Shown piece after piece: positions 42,376 through 51,105 of a DNA stretch of 62,490 nt. A program made the position numbers and the translations under genes. Within the stretch, counting starts at the first letter, position 1; every line of letters starts with the position of its first letter. This DNA comes from Gemmatimonadota bacterium (lineage in GTDB: Bacteria > Gemmatimonadota > Gemmatimonadetes > Longimicrobiales > Gaopeijiaceae): NCBI GenBank assembly GCA_029863645.1, contig JAOTVA010000010.1:1-62490 (forward strand), given 5' to 3'. The notes beneath the pieces are model-generated. The model ran no database searches, was not told the origin of the DNA, and worked only from the letters and a program-made list of their open reading frames with translations.

Positions 42376-42905
42376 TGAGAGAGGGAGCCGTCCAAAGCCC
42401 GCTCGGGAGCGCGCGCCTTGTATGCGTGGCGGGTGTGACGCTCAGCCTCTTGCTCCTACGGCCCCCGACGGAGGTCACGGCGCAGTTCTCAGAGCCCTGT
42501 GAGCTCACCTGCGCTGCGGTCCTCGGGGCGACGGGCTTCGTCGCCGCGACCGGCACGGCGATCGCGTTAGGGAGACTGACCGGTGGCATGTCTACGGTGA
42601 ATCAGGGGCTGTGGGTCTGGGGTGGCACCTTCGGTGCGCTCGTCGGTGGAGGCATCGCGCTCTCAGGCGATGGCGAACGGCAGCATCGCGCGATCTACGG
42701 GGCGGGACTGGGGGCCCTGGCTGGGGCCGTGGCAGGGTTCACCATCGAGGCCCTCCGGACACGTGGAGACGAACCGGGGGTGCTCTCCGGGACATTCATC
42801 GGTGCCACGACAGGAGCACTGCTGGGCGGCGTATATAGTGCGCTTACGTACAGCGACAGCGCGCAGAGCTCGGTACAACTGTTCGCGCTTCGGCTGACGT
42901 TCTAA
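42375..42905 (+). CDS. Glycine-rich membrane protein, function unknown
   Basis: A 176-residue protein with a signal-like N-terminus (LVCVAGVTLSLLLLRPPTEVTAQ) and several Gly/Ala-rich hydrophobic segments of glycine-zipper style: VLGATGFVAATGTAIALG, WGGTFGALVGGGIALSG, YGAGLGALAGAVAGF and FIGATTGALLGGVYSAL. GTG 42375 shares its first base with the last base of the metallophosphoesterase stop, so the two are coupled. No named family. Confidence 0.65.
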   Translation: MREGAVQSPLGSARLVCVAGVTLSLLLLRPPTEVTAQFSEPCELTCAAVLGATGFVAATGTAIALGRLTGGMSTVNQGLWVWGGTFGALVGGGIALSGDGERQHRAIYGAGLGALAGAVAGFTIEALRTRGDEPGVLSGTFIGATTGALLGGVYSALTYSDSAQSSVQLFALRLTF

Positions 42906-42967
42906 GAGCCAGAGTGATGACTCTCGCCCCAACATTCGTATGTTCAGCGTAAGAGGAACTGCGGGTG

Positions 42968-42973
42968 TATTAT
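42968..42973 (+). promoter_or_regulatory. Possible -10 box for the SPFH gene
   Basis: TATTAT lies 31 bases before the ATG at 43005 and follows GGTG. It matches TATAAT in five of six bases. No clear -35 box is visible, so this rests on the -10 alone. Confidence 0.3.
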
Positions 42974-43004
42974 GGCCGTTCGGACATCCAGCATGGAGCA
43001 GAAC

Positions 43005-44123
43005 ATGGGTCTTTTCGACAAGATCAAGGGCGAGTTCATCGATGTCATCGAGTGGACCGACGACAGCGCCGACACGCTCGTGTATCGCTTTCGGCGGCAC
43101 AACCACGAGATCAAGCACGGGGCCCAGCTCACCGTCCGCGAAGGACAGGCCGCCGTCTTCATCGATGAGGGTCAGCTGGCAGACGTCTTTCCGCCCGGTA
43201 TGTACGCCCTCGAGACGGAGAACCTGCCGATCCTCGCCACGCTCAAGGGCTGGAAGTACGGCTTCGAGAGTCCGTTCAAGGCAGAGGTCTACTTCGTCAG
43301 CACGCGCCAGTTCACGGATCAGAAGTGGGGGACGAAGAATCCTGTAACGATGCGCGACCCGGAGTTCGGCCCTGTAAGGGTGCGCGCGTTCGGGACGTAT
43401 GCGGTCCGCGTCTCAGATCCGGGAGTCTTCATCAAGGAGATCGTCGGCACGGACGGACACTTCACGACCGCTGAGGTCACGGACCAGATCCGGAACATCC
43501 TTGTCGCCCGCTTCTCCGACGCGATGGCCTCCTCGGGGATCCCCGTGCTCGATATGGCCGCCAACTACGACGAGTTGGGTGCCAAGCTCGACGACCGAGT
43601 GAGGAGCGATCTAGCGTCGTACGGACTCGAGCTACGCACCCTCCTCGTCGAAAACGTTTCGATGCCGCCTGCGGTGGAGGAGGCGCTCGACAAGCGAACG
43701 AGCATGGGCGTTATCGGCGACCTTTCCGCCTACACCCAGTACCAGGCGGCCACCGCGATAGGAGACGCCGCCAACAGCCCCGACGGCGGTGGGATGGCCG
43801 CCGGAGGAATGGGCGCGGGCCTGGGCTTCGCCATGGCCAGCCAGATCGGGCAGGCGCTGAACCCTCCTCAGCAGGGGGCAGGTCAGCCCACGGGGGCCAA
43901 GCCGCCTCCGATTCCGCAGGGGGCCCAGTTCTACGCGGCGATGGACGGAAAGCAGACCGGGCCTTTCGGCACCGAGGCCCTCAAGGAACAGATCAGGGCG
44001 GGCCAAGTGACCAAGGAGACGCTCGTTTGGGCCGAGGGCATGGCGGAGTGGGCCCCGGCGAGTTCGGTCGAGGCCGTCGCCAAGCTCTTCGGCGCCGTTC
44101 CGCCTCCTCTGCCACCGAGCTAG
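43005..44123 (+). CDS. SPFH-domain protein with C-terminal GYF_2 domain
   Basis: A 372-residue protein. It starts MGLFDKIKGEFIDVIEW, then an SPFH/band-7 domain of the virion-core-protein-like (YdjI) class: LTVREGQAAVFIDEGQLADVF, FGTYAVRVSDPGVFIKEIVG and LLVENVSMPPAVEEALDKR. A Gly/Ala/Pro-rich linker (about 255-305) leads to a GYF_2 domain (FYAAMDGKQTGPFGTEALKEQ, LVWAEGMAEWAPASSV) that usually binds Pro-rich peptides. The C-terminus is itself PPPLPPS, a possible ligand for that domain. ATG 43005 has GGAG six bases upstream. The next gene, 22 bases on, is a zinc-ribbon partner found with this class. Confidence 0.88.
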   Translation: MGLFDKIKGEFIDVIEWTDDSADTLVYRFRRHNHEIKHGAQLTVREGQAAVFIDEGQLADVFPPGMYALETENLPILATLKGWKYGFESPFKAEVYFVSTRQFTDQKWGTKNPVTMRDPEFGPVRVRAFGTYAVRVSDPGVFIKEIVGTDGHFTTAEVTDQIRNILVARFSDAMASSGIPVLDMAANYDELGAKLDDRVRSDLASYGLELRTLLVENVSMPPAVEEALDKRTSMGVIGDLSAYTQYQAATAIGDAANSPDGGGMAAGGMGAGLGFAMASQIGQALNPPQQGAGQPTGAKPPPIPQGAQFYAAMDGKQTGPFGTEALKEQIRAGQVTKETLVWAEGMAEWAPASSVEAVAKLFGAVPPPLPPS

Positions 44124-44145
44124 GCCGAGCGGCACGAAGAGTCCA

Positions 44146-45231
44146 TTGATTGCCGAAGGGGTCCGCCAGTTCCCTTGCACCCAGTGCGGTGCAAGGGTCG
44201 AGTTCGCGCCGGGCACCGACTCACTGGAGTGTCCCTACTGTGGGCATCAAACCGCGATCCCGTCATCGATCGATGCGGTGGGGGAACGCGACTTCGTCGC
44301 GGACCTGGCCGAGCTGGGGCAGGACGCGGACCTGGAAGATGTCGAGTCGGTTTCGTGCGGCTCCTGCGCCGCGCTCGTGGAGCCGCCCGAGTCTGCGGAA
44401 GCCTTCCCGTGCCCGTATTGCGGGTCGAGCATCGTCACGACCGCCCGGTCGCAGCGACTCATCAAACCGCAGGCGCTCCTCCCGTTCACCATCGCGAGAG
44501 CCCGGGCGACAGAACTGTTTCGCAGGTGGGTCAGCAAGCTCTGGTTCGCCCCGAATGCGTTGCGCAAACTGGCGAGGCTCGAGGACCGGCTCCAAGGGCT
44601 CTACGCCCCGTATTGGACCTACGACGCGTCCACTGTGAGTCGCTACACCGGCCAGAGGGGCGACAACTACGTGGTGACCAGGACGCGCACCGTCGTGCGG
44701 AACGGTCAGAGAGTCACGGAGCCCTACCAGACAACCGAGATCCGCTGGCGTCCGGCTAGCGGCATCGTAGCTCGAAACTTCGACGACCTACTGGTGGTGG
44801 GCTCGAACTCTCTCCCCCGTGACCTCGCTGAAGACCTCGAACCCTGGGATCTAGGGAACCTCGTATCATACGCCGATGAGTACTTGTCGGGCTTCATCGC
44901 CGAACGGTACCAAATCGACCTCAGGCAGGGCTGGTCTCGCGCGACTGAACGTATGGATCAGGTCATCCGCGGCGACGTGGCACGCGACATCGGGGGGGAC
45001 CACCAGCGGATCCACTCCGTGCAGACCCGTCACAGCGACCTCACATACAAGCACGTGCTGCTGCCGATGTGGATCTGCTCCTACCGATACAAGTCCAAGG
45101 TCTACCGCTTCCTCGTGAACGCCCGCAGCGGTGAGGTTCAGGGCCAGCGACCCTGGAGTCGGGTCAAGATCACGCTGACCGTGGTGGCGGCCGCCGCTAT
45201 CTTGGCGGTCGTGTTCGCCTTCCTCCGGTAG
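44146..45231 (+). CDS. Zinc-ribbon membrane protein, partner of the SPFH gene
   Basis: A 361-residue protein with two zinc ribbons at the N-terminus: CTQCGARVEF with CPYCGHQ, and CGSCAALVEP with CPYCGSS. A middle domain follows (FRRWVSKLWFAPNALRKL, GLYAPYWTYDASTVSRY, RTRTVVRNGQRVTEPY), and one membrane helix close to the C-terminus (ITLTVVAAAAILAVVFAFL). The layout is shared with proteins annotated as helicase-like zinc ribbons, but no helicase motif is present. TTG start at 44146 is the only one consistent with the first Cys pair. Together with the SPFH protein it may form a membrane-associated scaffold. Confidence 0.85.
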   Translation: MIAEGVRQFPCTQCGARVEFAPGTDSLECPYCGHQTAIPSSIDAVGERDFVADLAELGQDADLEDVESVSCGSCAALVEPPESAEAFPCPYCGSSIVTTARSQRLIKPQALLPFTIARARATELFRRWVSKLWFAPNALRKLARLEDRLQGLYAPYWTYDASTVSRYTGQRGDNYVVTRTRTVVRNGQRVTEPYQTTEIRWRPASGIVARNFDDLLVVGSNSLPRDLAEDLEPWDLGNLVSYADEYLSGFIAERYQIDLRQGWSRATERMDQVIRGDVARDIGGDHQRIHSVQTRHSDLTYKHVLLPMWICSYRYKSKVYRFLVNARSGEVQGQRPWSRVKITLTVVAAAAILAVVFAFLR

Positions 45232-45250
45232 GTCAGACGGTTTCGAAACC

Positions 45251-46306
45251 TTACCGCCACTCCTTCTGCAAGTCGCTCAGGGCGCCGGAGCCGGGGCATA
45301 GCGTCTCGTACGGCACCTTCACGAGCGGCGTGTCCACGGTGTTCTCGAAGCCGTGCATGTCCTCGCCACCCTCCTCCAGATACAGGAGACCGGTGGCGAT
45401 CTCCCCCCTGCCCCGGACCTCGGTGAGATACTCCAGCACTGCGCCGCGGTCGGACGCGTTGTACTTGTCATCGACTTTCCGCAGCCGAACGACGCTGCCG
45501 TCGTGCATCGTGACAGCTTTCACCGAGCCCTCTGCGTACGCCGTCTTGATCTCTGCGCGCAGTGGAACGAAGTCGGTCTCAATGACCTCATGCATGTGCT
45601 CGCGCGTGTGCGCATAGCTCTTCGTCGATCCCTTGTGGTCGTTGAACGTGACGCACGGCGAGATCACGTCGATGAAGGCGAAGCCGCTGTGACTCATGCC
45701 CGCCTTGAGGATCGGCACGAGCTGACCCTTATCACCCGAGAACGACCGGGCCACAAACGTGGCGCCTAGCGAGAGCGCTAGGTCCACCGGGTTGATCGGT
45801 CCCTGCCGGTTGGCTACGCCGCCTTTCGACGTGCTACCAATGTCGGCCGAGGCCGAGAACTGACCCTTGGTCAGCCCATACACCCCGTTGTTCTCCATGA
45901 CATAAAGCATGTTCACGTTGCGCCGGATGGCGTGGCACAGCTGGCCAAGCCCGATGGACAGCGAATCGCCGTCGCCCGAGATGCCCACGTAGAGCAGATC
46001 CTTGTTCGCGGCGTTGGCCCCTGCCGCAATCGAGGGCATGCGCCCATGTACGGAGTTGAAGCCGTGGGCGTCGCGCACGAAGTACGTCGGCGTCTTGGAC
46101 GAGCATCCGATGCCGGAGAGCTTCGCAAGACGATGCGGCTCGACGTCCAACTCGAAGAAGGCCTGGATCAGGGCAGCTGTGACCGAGTCGTGTCCGCAGC
46201 CGGCGCAAAGCGTCGACATCGAACCCTCATAGTCCCGGGCAGTCAGGCCCAGCGCATTCACCGGCATCCTGGGATGACGCGCGACCGGCTTGGTGATGTA
46301 ACTCAC
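45251..46306 (-). CDS. korB: 2-oxoacid:ferredoxin oxidoreductase, beta subunit
   Basis: A 351-residue TPP-binding subunit. The cofactor site reads GDGDSLSIGLGQLCHAIRRN followed by MENNGVYGLTKGQFS, the signature of KorB-type enzymes. Conserved CAGCGHD near the N-terminus and CSSKTP supply cluster ligands in this family. GTG 46306 is chosen because GGAGGTGG lies four bases upstream and it overlaps the alpha subunit stop codon (GTGA). The open frame to 46423 would overlap the alpha gene further. With the alpha subunit it oxidises a 2-oxoacid (2-oxoglutarate most likely, by resemblance) with CoA and reduces ferredoxin. Confidence 0.94.
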   Translation of the reverse strand: MSYITKPVARHPRMPVNALGLTARDYEGSMSTLCAGCGHDSVTAALIQAFFELDVEPHRLAKLSGIGCSSKTPTYFVRDAHGFNSVHGRMPSIAAGANAANKDLLYVGISGDGDSLSIGLGQLCHAIRRNVNMLYVMENNGVYGLTKGQFSASADIGSTSKGGVANRQGPINPVDLALSLGATFVARSFSGDKGQLVPILKAGMSHSGFAFIDVISPCVTFNDHKGSTKSYAHTREHMHEVIETDFVPLRAEIKTAYAEGSVKAVTMHDGSVVRLRKVDDKYNASDRGAVLEYLTEVRGRGEIATGLLYLEEGGEDMHGFENTVDTPLVKVPYETLCPGSGALSDLQKEWR

Positions 46307-48132
46307 GATCCCACCTCCATGAGTGTCTTCTCCAAGAAAGGGGCGAGTCCCTCGAGCACGTGGCCTTTGCTGAGTGGTTGGCCGCCGTAGTACGTGACCG
46401 ACACCAACTTCTCTTTCGGACACTCCGTCTCATTGATGAGCAGCTTCCGCAGCTGCTGATCTCGGTTCTGCTCGACAATGAAGATCGTGTCGTGCTCCTC
46501 GAGGAAGTCCTCGACGACTTCATTGAACGGGAAGCCTCGGACGCGCAGGTAGTCGACTTCGATCCCGCGGGATGCAAGGTCGTCCCGCGCCTCGAGCACG
46601 GCCCAGTGGCATCCGCCAAGCGATATGATGCCATGGGAGGCGGCGGCGTTTCCGCGGTGAACTTCGGGAGCCGGCACGTGGTCACCAGCCGACTCCACCT
46701 TCTTGAGAAGCCGGTCCATCACCTCGACGTAGGCGTCCGAATCCTCCGTGTAGCGCCCGTACTTGTCGTGCCCGGACCCACGTGTGAAGTACGCCCCCTT
46801 GGGATGCACGCCCGGTAGTGTCCGCGCGGCGACAAAGTCCCCGTCCGTGTCCAGATAGCGATAGAAGCGCTCAATGTCATCCAACTCCTGGGCGGAGAGC
46901 ACCTTCCCGCGGTCCTGAACGTAGCTGTCATCCCACTCGAGCTGCGGGATGACCCAGTCGTTCATGCCGATGTCCAGGTCCAGCAGCACGAACGTCGGAG
47001 TCTGAAAACGCTCAGCAAGGTCGAACGCCTTCACTGCGAACTCGAAGCACTCCTTCGGATCCGCGGGAAAGAGGACGATATGCTTCGTGTCCCCGTGGGA
47101 GGCATATGCACAGAGCAGCAGGTCGCCCTGCTGGGTCCGCGTTGGCATGCCCGTCGACGGACCGGTTCGCTGAACATCGAAGAACACGCTGGGCACTTCG
47201 GCATAGTACGCCAGTCCGATGAACTCGCTCATGAGCGAGATCCCGGGACCGCTCGTGGGCGTGAACGACCGTGCGCCCATCCACGCCGCGCCGATGACCA
47301 TCCCCGCGGCAGCAAGTTCGTCCTCCGCCTGGATGATGCAGAAGTTGTGCTTGCCTGTGTCGGGGTCCACGCGGAAGCGATGGCAGTACTCGGTGAAGCC
47401 ATCCATCAAGGAAGTCGACGGTGTAATCGGATACCAGGCTCCGACCGTGGCGCCGGCATAAACGCATCCGAGCGCCGCGGCCGCGTTCCCCGTAATGATC
47501 ACCGACTTTCCATTCGCATCCATCGTCTCGAGGCGAATGGGCAACGGGTGGTCGAAGCGCTCCCTGACGTAGTTGTAGCCCAGGTCGATGGCCTGGTAGT
47601 TCGCATCAATGAGCCGCTTCTTGTGCGAGAATTTCTCCTCGACCATTCCCTTCACGACAGCCATGTCGATGTCCAGGAGGGCCACGAGCGCTCCGACGTA
47701 CATGACGTTCTTCATGAGGATGCGCGTGCGTGCGCCCTCGAACTGGTCGACGCACATGCGCGCGAGCGGCACCCCAATGAAGGTGACGTCGTCACGTCGG
47801 AACTCGTGATTGAGCTCCTTGGTGCTGTCGTAGAGGACCCACCCTCCCGAGACGACGTCCTCGATGTCGCGTGCATAGCTCTCGGGATTCATCGCTACGA
47901 TCAACTGGAACTCAGGGCTTCGCGCAGTATAGCCGTCCTTATTGACCCGGATCTCGTACCACGTGGGGAGTCCCTGGATGTTCGACGGGAAGACGTTCTT
48001 CCCGGACACGGGGATCCCCATGCGGAAGAGAGCCTGGAGAAGGAGGCCGTTCGCGCTTGCTGAGCCGGTCCCGTTGACCGTCGCGACCTTTAGGGCGAAG
48101 TCGTTGACGCGGCTAGCGCTGGGCTGGTCCAA
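46303..48132 (-). CDS. korA: 2-oxoacid:ferredoxin oxidoreductase, alpha subunit (gamma-alpha fusion)
   Basis: A 609-residue subunit. The gamma domain leads (NDFALKVATVNGTGSASANGLL, FPSNIQGLPTWYEIRV) and the pyrimidine-binding alpha domain follows (GNAAAALGCVYAGATVGAWYPITPSTSLMDG, EDELAAAGMVIGAAWMGAR, SGPGISLMSEFIGLAYYAEVPSVFFDVQRTGPSTG). This fused KorA layout is common in bacteria. The start is a TTG at 48132 with AGGA eight bases upstream; no ATG or GTG exists near, and the longer frame to 48411 is out-of-frame sequence of the flavoprotein gene. It overlaps that gene by 43 bases, which suggests coupling. The stop overlaps korB by four bases. Confidence 0.93.
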   Translation of the reverse strand: MDQPSASRVNDFALKVATVNGTGSASANGLLLQALFRMGIPVSGKNVFPSNIQGLPTWYEIRVNKDGYTARSPEFQLIVAMNPESYARDIEDVVSGGWVLYDSTKELNHEFRRDDVTFIGVPLARMCVDQFEGARTRILMKNVMYVGALVALLDIDMAVVKGMVEEKFSHKKRLIDANYQAIDLGYNYVRERFDHPLPIRLETMDANGKSVIITGNAAAALGCVYAGATVGAWYPITPSTSLMDGFTEYCHRFRVDPDTGKHNFCIIQAEDELAAAGMVIGAAWMGARSFTPTSGPGISLMSEFIGLAYYAEVPSVFFDVQRTGPSTGMPTRTQQGDLLLCAYASHGDTKHIVLFPADPKECFEFAVKAFDLAERFQTPTFVLLDLDIGMNDWVIPQLEWDDSYVQDRGKVLSAQELDDIERFYRYLDTDGDFVAARTLPGVHPKGAYFTRGSGHDKYGRYTEDSDAYVEVMDRLLKKVESAGDHVPAPEVHRGNAAASHGIISLGGCHWAVLEARDDLASRGIEVDYLRVRGFPFNEVVEDFLEEHDTIFIVEQNRDQQLRKLLINETECPKEKLVSVTYYGGQPLSKGHVLEGLAPFLEKTLMEVGS

Positions 48133-49907
48133 GATTCGTGTCCTGCATAGGGAGTCAACAAGTCGAACTGTGCCATGTCCCAGGCGGCCGTGGGACAACG
48201 CTCCGCACACAGTCCGCAGTGAACGCAAAGGTCCTCGTCCTTCACCATCACCCGCTTCGTCTGCGGTAGCCCCTCTGAGACATAGAGAGCCTGGTCGAGG
48301 TTCTCGGCGGGTGCCATGAGGCGACCTCGAAGGTCGTCGTCCTCGCCATCGTGCGTGATTGTGAGGCACAGCACAGGGCAAACGTCCACGCAGGCGTCGC
48401 ATTCGATGCACAGATTCGCCGTGAAGTCGGTCTGCACGTCGCAGTTCAGGCAGCGCTCGACCTCGCGCGCGGTCTCTTTGAGATCGAAGCCCAACTCCGC
48501 CTCGATCTTCATGTCAGCGACTCGCTTCTCGAGCTCGACGTAGCGCATGTCGGTGCGATCGACGGGATCGTAGTCGTTCGAGTACCGCCACTCGTGGATC
48601 CCCATCTTCGTGGAGATCAGATTCATGCCATCCGCCGGACGCTCGGTGATGGGCACACTCTGGCAGTAGTTGTGGATCGAGATCGCCGCCTGGTGACCGT
48701 GCTCGACCGCCCAGATGATGTTTTCGGGGCCCCACGCCGCGTCACCACCTACGAACACGCCCTCGCGCGTCGTCATGAAGGTCGCGCGGTCGACCACCGG
48801 CATGTCCCACTCACCGAACTCGATACCAATGTCGCGCTCGATCCAGGGGAACGCATTGTCCTGCCCAATGGCGAGGATCACATCGTCGGCCGGCAAGAAG
48901 ACTTCGTCGAGCTTGGTGCTGACGAGGCGACCCTTCTCGTTCTCCGTCCATTCGACGATGTCGAATACCATTCCCGTGAGGCGGCCGTTGTCGACCACGA
49001 ACTTCTGAGGCGAGTGGTTCACGAGGATATCGATCAGCTCGTCCTCGGCATCCTCGAGCTCCCATGGTGACGCCTTGAAGTACGGGCGATCCTTGCGGGC
49101 CATCACCTTGATGTCGTTGCCGCCCATGCGCTTGGAGCTGCGGCAGCAGTCCATCGCCGTGTTTCCGACCCCGATGACGAGCACGCGCTCGCCGACCGAA
49201 TCGATGTGCCCGAAGTGGATGGACTCGAGCCACTCGATGCCGATGTGGACGTTCGCATCGGCCTCGGCCCGGCCCGGGATGTCGAGCTCCTTACCCTTCG
49301 GCGCGCCGGTGCCGACGAAGACCGCATCGAAGTCGTCTTCGTCGAGCAACGCCTTGAGACTTTCGATGCGGTGGTTGTAGTGGACCTCGACACCCATGTC
49401 GAGGATCATGGCCATCTCTTCCTCGAGCACTGATACGGGGAGCCGGAACGAGGGGATGTTCGTCCTCATCAGGCCGCCCGGTTTCGAGAGCGCTTCGAAG
49501 ATCACGACCTCGTAGCCCAGCGGCATGAGGTCGTTGGCGACGGTCAGCGAGGCTGGGCCAGCCCCGATCAGAGCAACCCGCTTGCCGTTCTTAAGCTCGG
49601 GAGCCTTGGGCAGGAGGTCGGTCACATCGTCCCGGAGGTCCGCCGCCACGCGCTTGAGCCGGCAGATCGCGACCGGCTCGTCCTCTACTCGTACGCGTCG
49701 ACAGGCCGGCTCGCACGGGCGATCGCACGTCCGCCCCAGGATGCCGGGGAAGACATTCGACTTGCGGTTGAGCATGTACGACTCGGTATACCGGCCGTCC
49801 GCGATGAGTCGGATGTACTCAGGGACGTTCGTATGAGCCGGACAAGCCCACTGGCAATCGACGACCTTATGGTAGTACTGCGGATCCCGGGTGTTCGTGG
49901 GTCGCAT
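48090..49907 (-). CDS. GltD-like FAD oxidoreductase with two 4Fe-4S clusters
   Basis: A 605-residue flavoprotein. The N-terminal Fe-S domain of the GltD type reads CQWACPAHTNVPEY and CDRPCEPACRR; the FAD site is LIGAGPASLTVANDL; a second Rossmann site is VLVIGVGNTAMDCCR; and the C-terminus has two 4Fe-4S clusters (CIECDACVDVCP and CVHCGLCAERCP). The architecture is that of glutamate-synthase small-subunit-like proteins that couple NAD(P)H and ferredoxin. It lies directly upstream of korA and overlaps it, so it is a good candidate for moving electrons between NAD(P)H and the Kor enzyme's ferredoxin, or serving as its ferredoxin-like partner. Confidence 0.92.
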   Translation of the reverse strand: MRPTNTRDPQYYHKVVDCQWACPAHTNVPEYIRLIADGRYTESYMLNRKSNVFPGILGRTCDRPCEPACRRVRVEDEPVAICRLKRVAADLRDDVTDLLPKAPELKNGKRVALIGAGPASLTVANDLMPLGYEVVIFEALSKPGGLMRTNIPSFRLPVSVLEEEMAMILDMGVEVHYNHRIESLKALLDEDDFDAVFVGTGAPKGKELDIPGRAEADANVHIGIEWLESIHFGHIDSVGERVLVIGVGNTAMDCCRSSKRMGGNDIKVMARKDRPYFKASPWELEDAEDELIDILVNHSPQKFVVDNGRLTGMVFDIVEWTENEKGRLVSTKLDEVFLPADDVILAIGQDNAFPWIERDIGIEFGEWDMPVVDRATFMTTREGVFVGGDAAWGPENIIWAVEHGHQAAISIHNYCQSVPITERPADGMNLISTKMGIHEWRYSNDYDPVDRTDMRYVELEKRVADMKIEAELGFDLKETAREVERCLNCDVQTDFTANLCIECDACVDVCPVLCLTITHDGEDDDLRGRLMAPAENLDQALYVSEGLPQTKRVMVKDEDLCVHCGLCAERCPTAAWDMAQFDLLTPYAGHESWTSPALAASTTSP

Positions 49908-49950
49908 TCTATTCTGTGTTCCGCTTGGGGGCTTCAGGGCTTCTGCGTGG

Positions 49951-49971
49951 AAAAGCGCCCTCCAGGGGCGC
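49951..49971 (-). terminator. Rho-independent terminator after the pilin-like operon
   Basis: On the minus strand GCGCCC, a five-base loop and GGGCGC are followed directly by TTTT. It lies about 95 bases past the stop codon at 50065 of the last pilin-like gene and before the flavoprotein gene start at 49907, so it separates the two minus-strand units. Confidence 0.75.
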
Positions 49972-50064
49972 AGAGGATACCATCACGGTCGGATGCGGGG
50001 CCGACCAAGTGACCCACCATGTATCGCCCCTCACTGTACCACGCAAGACGGGAGGAGTTCACTG

Positions 50065-51105
50065 TCAAAGGGCCTCGAACTCGGTGTTCTCGACCAGTTC
50101 CAGATACGACAGCGATTCGTTGGCCGCGTGGACGTAGCACGAGTAGTAGCGAACTGTGTCATACCAGTAGACCGGCGATTGGAGATTCGGGCCGTTCAGG
50201 GCTCCCACGAGCATGCCGCGGATATTCCCTTGGTTAATGTCGTCTACCTCCCCTGCCAGCACGATCCCGTCCCAATTGAAGGAAGGACCCGGGTCGAACT
50301 TGCCCGTCACGATCAGCACGCCGCGACCGCTCCAGCTGCTCCCAGGGGCTAGGGGCCCGATCATGCGGACCACCGGAAAGGAGTCTGCCGGAAGCGACGC
50401 GAAGTTGGGTGGCGCCCCGTCGAACTCGATGGGGAAACTCGGGTCGGACAGGATGTCCCACCGGAGCGCGACCGAGTCATAGATTTGGTTGAAGCCACCC
50501 GTCCACGTCTCGCCGGTGGGACTCCCATTGAGAAGGGCTCCGGCCTGAGCACCCGTCGCCGTACGGGCGATGATGCCGGTAGTCGCTGGAAGCCCCCCAC
50601 CGGCGCAATCACCTGAGGTGTTCTGATCATTTCCGTCGACGTTGCCGGTGGCCCCGTAGGAGTAGCCTTGGTCCGCGGCCACCATCACCGCCGCGAAGTG
50701 CTTCAGTGGCCGCTTGCGGTGGTACGCGTAAGCACCGATCACCCGGCGAGCCGGAGTGGGTGTCATGGCGTCCGTCACGGTCCCTTCGGATCGGATGTAA
50801 TAGAGGTGATTGAGCGAGTCGGCCTCGAAGAGCTTCCTACTCGTGATCAGTCCGACGCCGTTGCCGATCGCGTAGCTGACCGAGTCGCCCACGACCCCCA
50901 ATTGCTCCGCGATGAACCGGTTCAACGCGGCCCGTGCAATCGTCTCGGCCTCGGCGCCCTGGTCCGAGTACCTCGCCATGCTGAACTCGGTGTTCACGAC
51001 TAGGTACCCCGCCGCTCCCGCCACGGAAATGGCGAACAGCATCAGCACCACGAGCACCAGGACGAAGCCGCCCTCTCGAGGCAGGACGTTTCGAGCGGGA
51101 CTCAT
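50065..51105 (-). CDS. Type IV pilus assembly protein, PilX-like
   Basis: A 346-residue protein with a prepilin-like start: basic leader then GG and FVLVLVVLMLFAISVAGAAGYLV. The rest is extracytoplasmic and beta-rich (FAAVMVAADQGYSYGATGN, SWSGRGVLIVTGKFDPGPSFNWDGIVLAGEV), as in PilX minor-pilin-like proteins. The start overlaps the end of the PilW-like gene by four bases. It is the last gene of the run NAD-GDH, FimT, PilV, PilW, PilX; a terminator follows. Confidence 0.85.
   Translation of the reverse strand: MSPARNVLPREGGFVLVLVVLMLFAISVAGAAGYLVVNTEFSMARYSDQGAEAETIARAALNRFIAEQLGVVGDSVSYAIGNGVGLITSRKLFEADSLNHLYYIRSEGTVTDAMTPTPARRVIGAYAYHRKRPLKHFAAVMVAADQGYSYGATGNVDGNDQNTSGDCAGGGLPATTGIIARTATGAQAGALLNGSPTGETWTGGFNQIYDSVALRWDILSDPSFPIEFDGAPPNFASLPADSFPVVRMIGPLAPGSSWSGRGVLIVTGKFDPGPSFNWDGIVLAGEVDDINQGNIRGMLVGALNGPNLQSPVYWYDTVRYYSCYVHAANESLSYLELVENTEFEAL

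Noticed and set aside
45239-45250. GGTTTCGAAACC palindrome as terminator between the zinc-ribbon gene and korB
   Set aside because: Only four to five base pairs around a short loop and no T-run; it may occur by chance, although the position between convergent genes is suggestive.
46307-46423. Longer korB with a start at 46423
   Set aside because: The added N-terminal residues lie out of frame inside korA and have no family likeness; GTG 46306 has an excellent ribosome site.
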